From Antarcticibacterium sp. 1MA-6-2 (GTDB lineage: Bacteria; Bacteroidota; Bacteroidia; Flavobacteriales; Flavobacteriaceae), in contig NZ_CP091036.1 of NCBI RefSeq assembly GCF_021535135.1, forward strand, positions 1,302,001 to 1,366,000: 64,000 bases of DNA, given 5' to 3'. Of this stretch, positions 59,662 to 64,000 are shown piece by piece. Each line of letters opens with the position of its first letter. Position 1 is the first letter of the stretch. The notes beneath the pieces were generated by a model, which saw only the letters and a program-made list of their open reading frames with translations, made no database searches and was not told where the DNA came from. A program made the position numbers and the translations under genes.

Positions 59662-60141
59662 TTATTCAGCGTAGAGCCCCAATTCTCTCAGCACTACAAG
59701 CAACTGCCCCGTGTGATAAGCATTGTGTTCGATCACCAATAACACCTCTCTAAGTAACGTATGATCTGTTCCAGTTCTTACAGGAAGTAATAATTGATTT
59801 TTCGAGTCCAGCAGGAAAGAAGACAGTTCTTTTCTATTGTCAAAAAAAGCCTGCTGTAATTCCTTCCATTGAGCTTCAGTATCGGGAGCTTCATTTTGCG
59901 GCCAATAATCTTTGGGCCAATTAGATTCTTTATAATCTTCAGCTTTACAATATTCCAGAATATCCTGCTGGGCATACCACATGTGGTAAAAAAGAGAGTA
60001 AAAGGAATAAGGCAAGCCTGATGGCTTTTCCCCCAGTTTCTCAAAAGAAATTTTGTCAAGCATTTTTTCAACAGCCATAAAAGCTTCTCCTCCCTTCAGG
60101 TGCTTTACAAGCTGTTCCCTGATTTTCTGCATTTCCTCCAT
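59662..60141 (-). CDS. DinB family protein
   Basis: 159-residue four-helix DinB/YfiT-type protein with the metal-binding triad visible as HMWYAQQDI near residue 55 and EHNAYHTGQ near 140. Family members are metal-dependent thiol transferases in bacillithiol/mycothiol organisms or of unknown role; given the bacillithiol genes here, a BST-like role is possible. It begins one base after the small membrane gene ends, on the same strand. Confidence 0.82.
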   Translation of the reverse strand: MEEMQKIREQLVKHLKGGEAFMAVEKMLDKISFEKLGEKPSGLPYSFYSLFYHMWYAQQDILEYCKAEDYKESNWPKDYWPQNEAPDTEAQWKELQQAFFDNRKELSSFLLDSKNQLLLPVRTGTDHTLLREVLLVIEHNAYHTGQLLVVLRELGLYAE

Positions 60142-60142
60142 C

Positions 60143-60322
60143 TTACACTCTTCCCTTTAAAGCATTAAATGCCCAGGACATAACAAAAAATCCAATTCCT
60201 ACAGTACAAAAACCAATTGCGTAGTCAAGATATTTTAATACCCCTAATAGAACCAGTGCAATACCAATTATAAGCGTGCAAAATGACGCCCATGCAAATA
60301 TGGTGTTCTTATTCATTCCCAT
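60143..60322 (-). CDS. CAL67264 family small membrane protein
   Basis: 59 residues, MGMNKNTIFAWASF to FNALKGRV, with two membrane segments (ASFCTLIIGIALVLLGVL and DYAIGFCTVGIGFFVMSW). I recognise it as the CAL67264 family, known from Gramella and other flavobacteria; function unknown. Frame intact. A start at the internal MNKNT is also possible. It is one base from dinB, so they form an operon. Confidence 0.8.
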   Translation of the reverse strand: MGMNKNTIFAWASFCTLIIGIALVLLGVLKYLDYAIGFCTVGIGFFVMSWAFNALKGRV

Positions 60323-60557
60323 AAAAAATTGTCTTTGTCGCGCCTAAATCATTTCCTGAATTCCCAACACGTTCTTACCTGATAGATTTCCCCGTGCTTT
60401 CCTGCGCCTGTTCTATACAAATATCGAATATTTTAATGATTTATTAGTCTTTTTAAATAAGCCCGATTTCGTATTTTAGCCAAGATACAAAAGCCCCGGG
60501 TACTTACCGGAATTTTTCGGGGACAACAACTTTACAACCGGAACTAACATAGCAGGT

Positions 60558-62186
60558 ATGGATATTAACTTCAATAAAAATGAAGATCATAACAAACTTT
60601 TACTTTCAACTCTCAGGCACAGGCTTTCTGAAGTAAAACTTGGAGGCGGTGAAAAACGCATAGAAAAGCATCATGCCAAGGGAAAAATGACCGCCCGGGA
60701 AAGAATCGACTATTTACTCGATGATTCAAAGGAAGCTATTGAAATAGGAGCTTTTGCAGGAGACGGGATGTATAAGGAACACGGCGGCTGCCCAAGTGGT
60801 GGCGTGGTTGTAAAAATAGGCCGGGTAAGAGGCACACAATGTATAGTTGTTGCCAATGATGCCACTGTAAAAGCTATGCCTGGTTCCCTATTACTGCTAA
60901 AAAAAATCTGCGCGCCCAGGAAATCTCTATAGAAAATAGATTGCCAATAATATACCTTGTAGACAGTGCAGGGGTGTACCTGCCTATGCAGGACGATATT
61001 TTCCCCGATAAAGAGCACTTCGGAAGGATCTTTCGAAATAATGCCATTATGAGCAGCATGGGAATTACCCAGATCTCTGCCATAATGGGAAGTTGTGTTG
61101 CTTAGTGGCGCTTACCTGCCTATAATGAGCGATGAAGCTATAATTGTGGAAAAAACCGGAAGTATTTTTCTGGCAGGAAGTTATCTTGTTAAAGCAGCTA
61201 TTGGGGAATCAATCGACAATGAAACTTTAGGAGGAGCTACTACACATTCAGAAATTAGCGGGGTTACCGATTATAAGGCGAAAGATGACAAGGATGCTCT
61301 TGACACCATTAAAAATATAATTGACAAAATTGGAGATTTTGACAAAGCAGGTTATAACCGAAAAGATCCTGTAGAGCCGAAAGATGAGCCGAAGGAAATT
61401 TACGGAATCCTGCCCCAAAAGCGTACAGACCAATATGATATGCGGGAGATTATTAAACGACTGGTAGATGCTTCAGAATTTGAAGAATATAAAGAAGGTT
61501 ACGGACAAACAATTATTACTAGCTATGCAAGAATAGATGGCTGGGCTGTAGGAATAGTGGCAAATCAGCGTAAAGTTGTAAAAACAAAAAAAGGCGAAAT
61601 GCAATTTGGCGGAGTGATATATTCAGATTCTGCCGATAAAGCCACAAGATTTATTGCTAATTGTAATCAGAAGAAAATCCCGCTGGTGTTTCTGCAGGAT
61701 GTGACAGGCTTTATGGTGGGAAGTAAAAGTGAACATGGTGGGATCATTAAAGACGGTGCTAAAATGGTAAGTGCAGTAAGCAATTCGGTCGTACCAAAGT
61801 TTACCATAATTATTGGAAACTCTTACGGTGCAGGAAATTATGCGATGTGCGGAAAAGCTTATGACCCCCGATTAATAGTAGCATGGCCAAGCGCCGAACT
61901 TGCAGTAATGGGTGGTACCCAGGCGGCAAAAGTGCTGGCACAAATAGAAACTGCTTCAATGTCAAAAAAAGGTGAAAAGGTAGACGCTGAAAAAGAAAAA
62001 GAAGTATTTGAAAAGATCAAAAATAGATATGATGCTCAAACTTCTCCTTATTATGCAGCGGCACGGTTATGGACAGATGCTGTTATTGATCCGCTCGATA
62101 CGAGGAAGTGGATCTCCAATGGAATTGAAGCCGCTAACCACGCTCCTATTACCAAAGATTTTAATTTAGGAGTGATTCAGACTTGA
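60558..62186 (+). CDS. Acyl-CoA carboxylase beta subunit (two frame breaks)
   Basis: Carboxyltransferase subunit of about 542 residues, of the propionyl-/methylcrotonyl-CoA type. N-domain: [43 protein letters not shown] with the first break. C-domain: [40 protein letters not shown] (here VAWPS). Break one at 60874: GCTATGCC for GCTGGTGCC (-1). Break two at 61103: GCTTAGTGG for GCTGGTGG in CVAGGAYLP (+1). The biotinylated alpha subunit is not in the window. Confidence 0.88.
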
Positions 62187-62227
62187 TATTTTTTAATGCT
62201 TAACAGGGAATTACTTAAAATCCTTCT

Positions 62228-63103
62228 ATGAAATTTAGCCTATACTTTTTATTAATTCTTTTTACAATATCAGGGTATTCACAGGATACTCTTCACAGAC
62301 ATTACATTTTACTCGAGCAATATGTAAAACTTGGCAATAATCTTACAAAGCAGGACTCATTAAATTTTCAATTTAAAGGAGAAGACACATTGGTCTTGGT
62401 TTCTCCGGATTTTTTAGAAAGGAATAACAATGGAATTAGGGTTGAATATGAACCCAAAGATTCCCTGTTCTTAGAGATTTACAAGGATGTGGTTTATGGC
62501 AAAATGAACAGTGAACAGAGGGAGAAAGAAACTATGAAATACTGGAAGGATGAAATCAAGATCTTTTTTGCTTCCGGTGTACCACAAGACCACTCCCAAA
62601 AATTGATGGAATTTGCAAAAGAAATTTCATCAGAAATAGATTCCCTTAAAATAACCAAAGTAGACAATAAAGAACAGTCCAATTTTATGATCTATTACCT
62701 TAACCGGGAATACAATATTGATTATGAGCCTCGTATTAATAATAGAAACGGGGGATACTATATTAACTGGAATGCAAAACAACAAATTTATAAAGGATAT
62801 GTAAAGATCAATACAGAATTTGTTAAGAATGAAAATGACCAAGTACAACTTTTGTTTTTCCACTTCTTTAAATCCCTGGGGTATTTTAAAAGTTCAGAAA
62901 AACTGAACTGTGAAAGCTATTTATCAGCCTGTAGAGTTCCCCGAAGACTCACGCAATCAGATAGAGAAATTCTTAAATATCATTATTCCTATGGAATTTG
63001 TAAAGGTGTTATCTTAAAGACTTTTAACGAGTTACATGAAAGCATGCAAAAAACATTGCGCCATAATCCAAAAGCCCAACTATATGTCGTCCATTCAGAA
63101 TAG
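62228..63103 (+). CDS. Secreted protein, possibly a DUF2927-like degenerate zinc protease
   Basis: 291 residues with a signal peptide ending SGYSQ. The C-terminal part (QVQLLFFHFFKSLGYFKSS; RRLTQSDREILKYHYSYGICKG) resembles the region of DUF2927 proteins, where HExxHxLG is followed by LTxxDxxxLxxLY. Here the first motif reads HFFKSLG, so zinc ligands are missing. That link is inference. It overlaps the M1 peptidase start by 20 bases. Confidence 0.55.
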   Translation: MKFSLYFLLILFTISGYSQDTLHRHYILLEQYVKLGNNLTKQDSLNFQFKGEDTLVLVSPDFLERNNNGIRVEYEPKDSLFLEIYKDVVYGKMNSEQREKETMKYWKDEIKIFFASGVPQDHSQKLMEFAKEISSEIDSLKITKVDNKEQSNFMIYYLNREYNIDYEPRINNRNGGYYINWNAKQQIYKGYVKINTEFVKNENDQVQLLFFHFFKSLGYFKSSEKLNCESYLSACRVPRRLTQSDREILKYHYSYGICKGVILKTFNELHESMQKTLRHNPKAQLYVVHSE

Positions 63104-64000
63104 GTCAATATACAAATGTGCAGGAATACTTTTTGTTTTTGCCTTTTTAGGTTTTTATCCCATACAGGCTCAGGTACTAAGTAATAAGCAGCAAAAATAT
63201 ACTGAAGCTGATACCCTGAGAGGATCTTTACGCTCTGAAAGAGCTTATGATGTTCAAAAGTATCACCTGCAGGTAAGAGTTGATCCTGAGGAAAGATTTA
63301 TTTCCGGATTTAATACGATCAGTTTTAAGGCTGAAAAAGATCTCCCGGTGATGCAGATAGATCTTTTTGAGAATATGACTATTGATTCTATCCTTCGGAA
63401 GGATCAGCAGTTAAAATATAACCGACGACATAACGCTGTTTTTGTAGATTTGAAGGATCCTGTTAAAGCTTCAAAAACAGACTCTATAAAAGTATATTTT
63501 TCCGGCCACCCTATTGTTGCGAAAAATGCTCCCTGGGATGGTGGATTTGTTTTTACTAAAGATAAGGAGGGTAACCACTGGATAGCTGTTGCAGTACAGG
63601 GAACAGGTGCAAGCCTTTGGTATCCAAATAAAGATCATCAAAGTGACGAACCAGAGGCAGCCCTAATTGAAGTAGAAGTACCCAATGGGTTGATGAACGT
63701 GTCCAACGGGAAATTTCAGGGGGAAAAAGATATGGGAGACGGTTATACCCGCTGGAGTTGGAAAGTTACTAACCCCATTAACAACTACAATATTGTAGTT
63801 AACATTGCAAACTACACCCATTTTTCCGATAACTATAAAGATCTCGACCTGGATTACTACGTCCTGCCGTACAACCTGGACAAAGCAAAAAAGCAATTTG
63901 AAGAGGTAAAGCCAATGATGGAATGTTTTTATGAAAAATTTGGAGAATATCCATTTGCTGAAGATGGTTTCAAACTAGTTGAAACACCTTATTTGGGAAT
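63084..64000 (+). CDS. M1 family metallopeptidase (3' end outside window)
   Basis: From ATG 63084 an open frame runs to the right edge (about 305 codons): signal peptide (GILFVFAFLGFYPIQAQ), then the N-terminal beta-saddle of an M1 aminopeptidase (SERAYDVQKYHLQVRVDPEE; GASLWYPNKDHQSDEPE; NIVVNIANYTHFSDNY) and the start of the catalytic domain (YEKFGEYPFAEDGFKLVETPYLG). Zinc motif HExxH lies beyond the window; the sequence stops just before where MEHQSA is usually found. Exported aminopeptidase. Confidence 0.88.
   Translation, partial: MSSIQNRSIYKCAGILFVFAFLGFYPIQAQVLSNKQQKYTEADTLRGSLRSERAYDVQKYHLQVRVDPEERFISGFNTISFKAEKDLPVMQIDLFENMTIDSILRKDQQLKYNRRHNAVFVDLKDPVKASKTDSIKVYFSGHPIVAKNAPWDGGFVFTKDKEGNHWIAVAVQGTGASLWYPNKDHQSDEPEAALIEVEVPNGLMNVSNGKFQGEKDMGDGYTRWSWKVTNPINNYNIVVNIANYTHFSDNYKDLDLDYYVLPYNLDKAKKQFEEVKPMMECFYEKFGEYPFAEDGFKLVETPYLG

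Overview
This 64 kb window looks like chromosomal DNA of a marine-type Flavobacteriaceae bacterium (phylum Bacteroidota, Gramella/Salegentibacter-like). The support is the low GC content, -7 boxes of the form TAnnTTTG, bacillithiol genes (bshB1, ytxJ), Bacteroidota-type families (FAS1 and lipocalin-like lipoproteins, a LysM/receptor fusion next to guaA, DUF6952, a CAL67264-type small membrane protein) and the interspersed GGTCGAGCGCAGTCGAGACC palindrome. The taxonomic call is inference from family content. I see no phage, insertion sequence, CRISPR array, integrase or rRNA operon; gene content is mostly housekeeping.

Layout: Lrp/AsnC regulator (partial) facing a Cys/Met-metabolism PLP enzyme; NhaC antiporter; a peroxide-defence cluster (2-Cys Prx, thioredoxin-like protein, DUF6952, Tpx) running into a DgkA-type kinase and an alpha/beta hydrolase; ftsK-lolA-lptF/G-ribBA; nitroreductase, YdcF-like protein, small holin-type membrane protein, HAD phosphatase; an L,D-transpeptidase and a secreted protein; DUF4168, cold-shock protein, HELGH peptidase, GH3 ligase, FAD dehydrogenase, DUF3820; pyrG-yidC; FAS1 and lipocalin-like lipoproteins; mnmA and a nitronate monooxygenase; a reverse-strand guaA-LysM receptor-osmC-DUF922 run; SIMPL protein, PNPOx-like protein, tRNA-His, bshB1, a trans-sulfuration enzyme; hutI-hutG-DUF1622-GNAT; MBL-fold lipoprotein and a palindrome cluster; trehalase and partners; glyA and fahA diverging; two Q/N-rich small genes, ytxJ, clpB, csbD; phytase-like esterase, phosphoglycerate-mutase-like lipoprotein, DEAD-box helicase, a 17-copy heptamer repeat, ettA, dinB, acyl-CoA carboxylase beta, and the start of an M1 aminopeptidase cut by the window end.

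The most striking property is not one gene. About twenty genes, including ones expected to be essential (pyrG, ftsK, guaA, clpB, the tRNA-His gene), are broken or altered at one conserved spot each, and most breaks share a signature. Where the family demands a sequence containing RCYGG (mostly ACTGG or GCTGG, usually an Ala-Gly or Thr-Gly codon pair), the window reads CTTAG or CTAAG or a close variant, shifting frame by +1 or -1 or replacing two bases in frame. It occurs in both orientations, in coding and tRNA genes. The best explanation is a systematic consensus error at a chemically modified DNA motif, so these genes are annotated here as single loci with the break described. A second, smaller class is homopolymer loss (yidC, trehalase).
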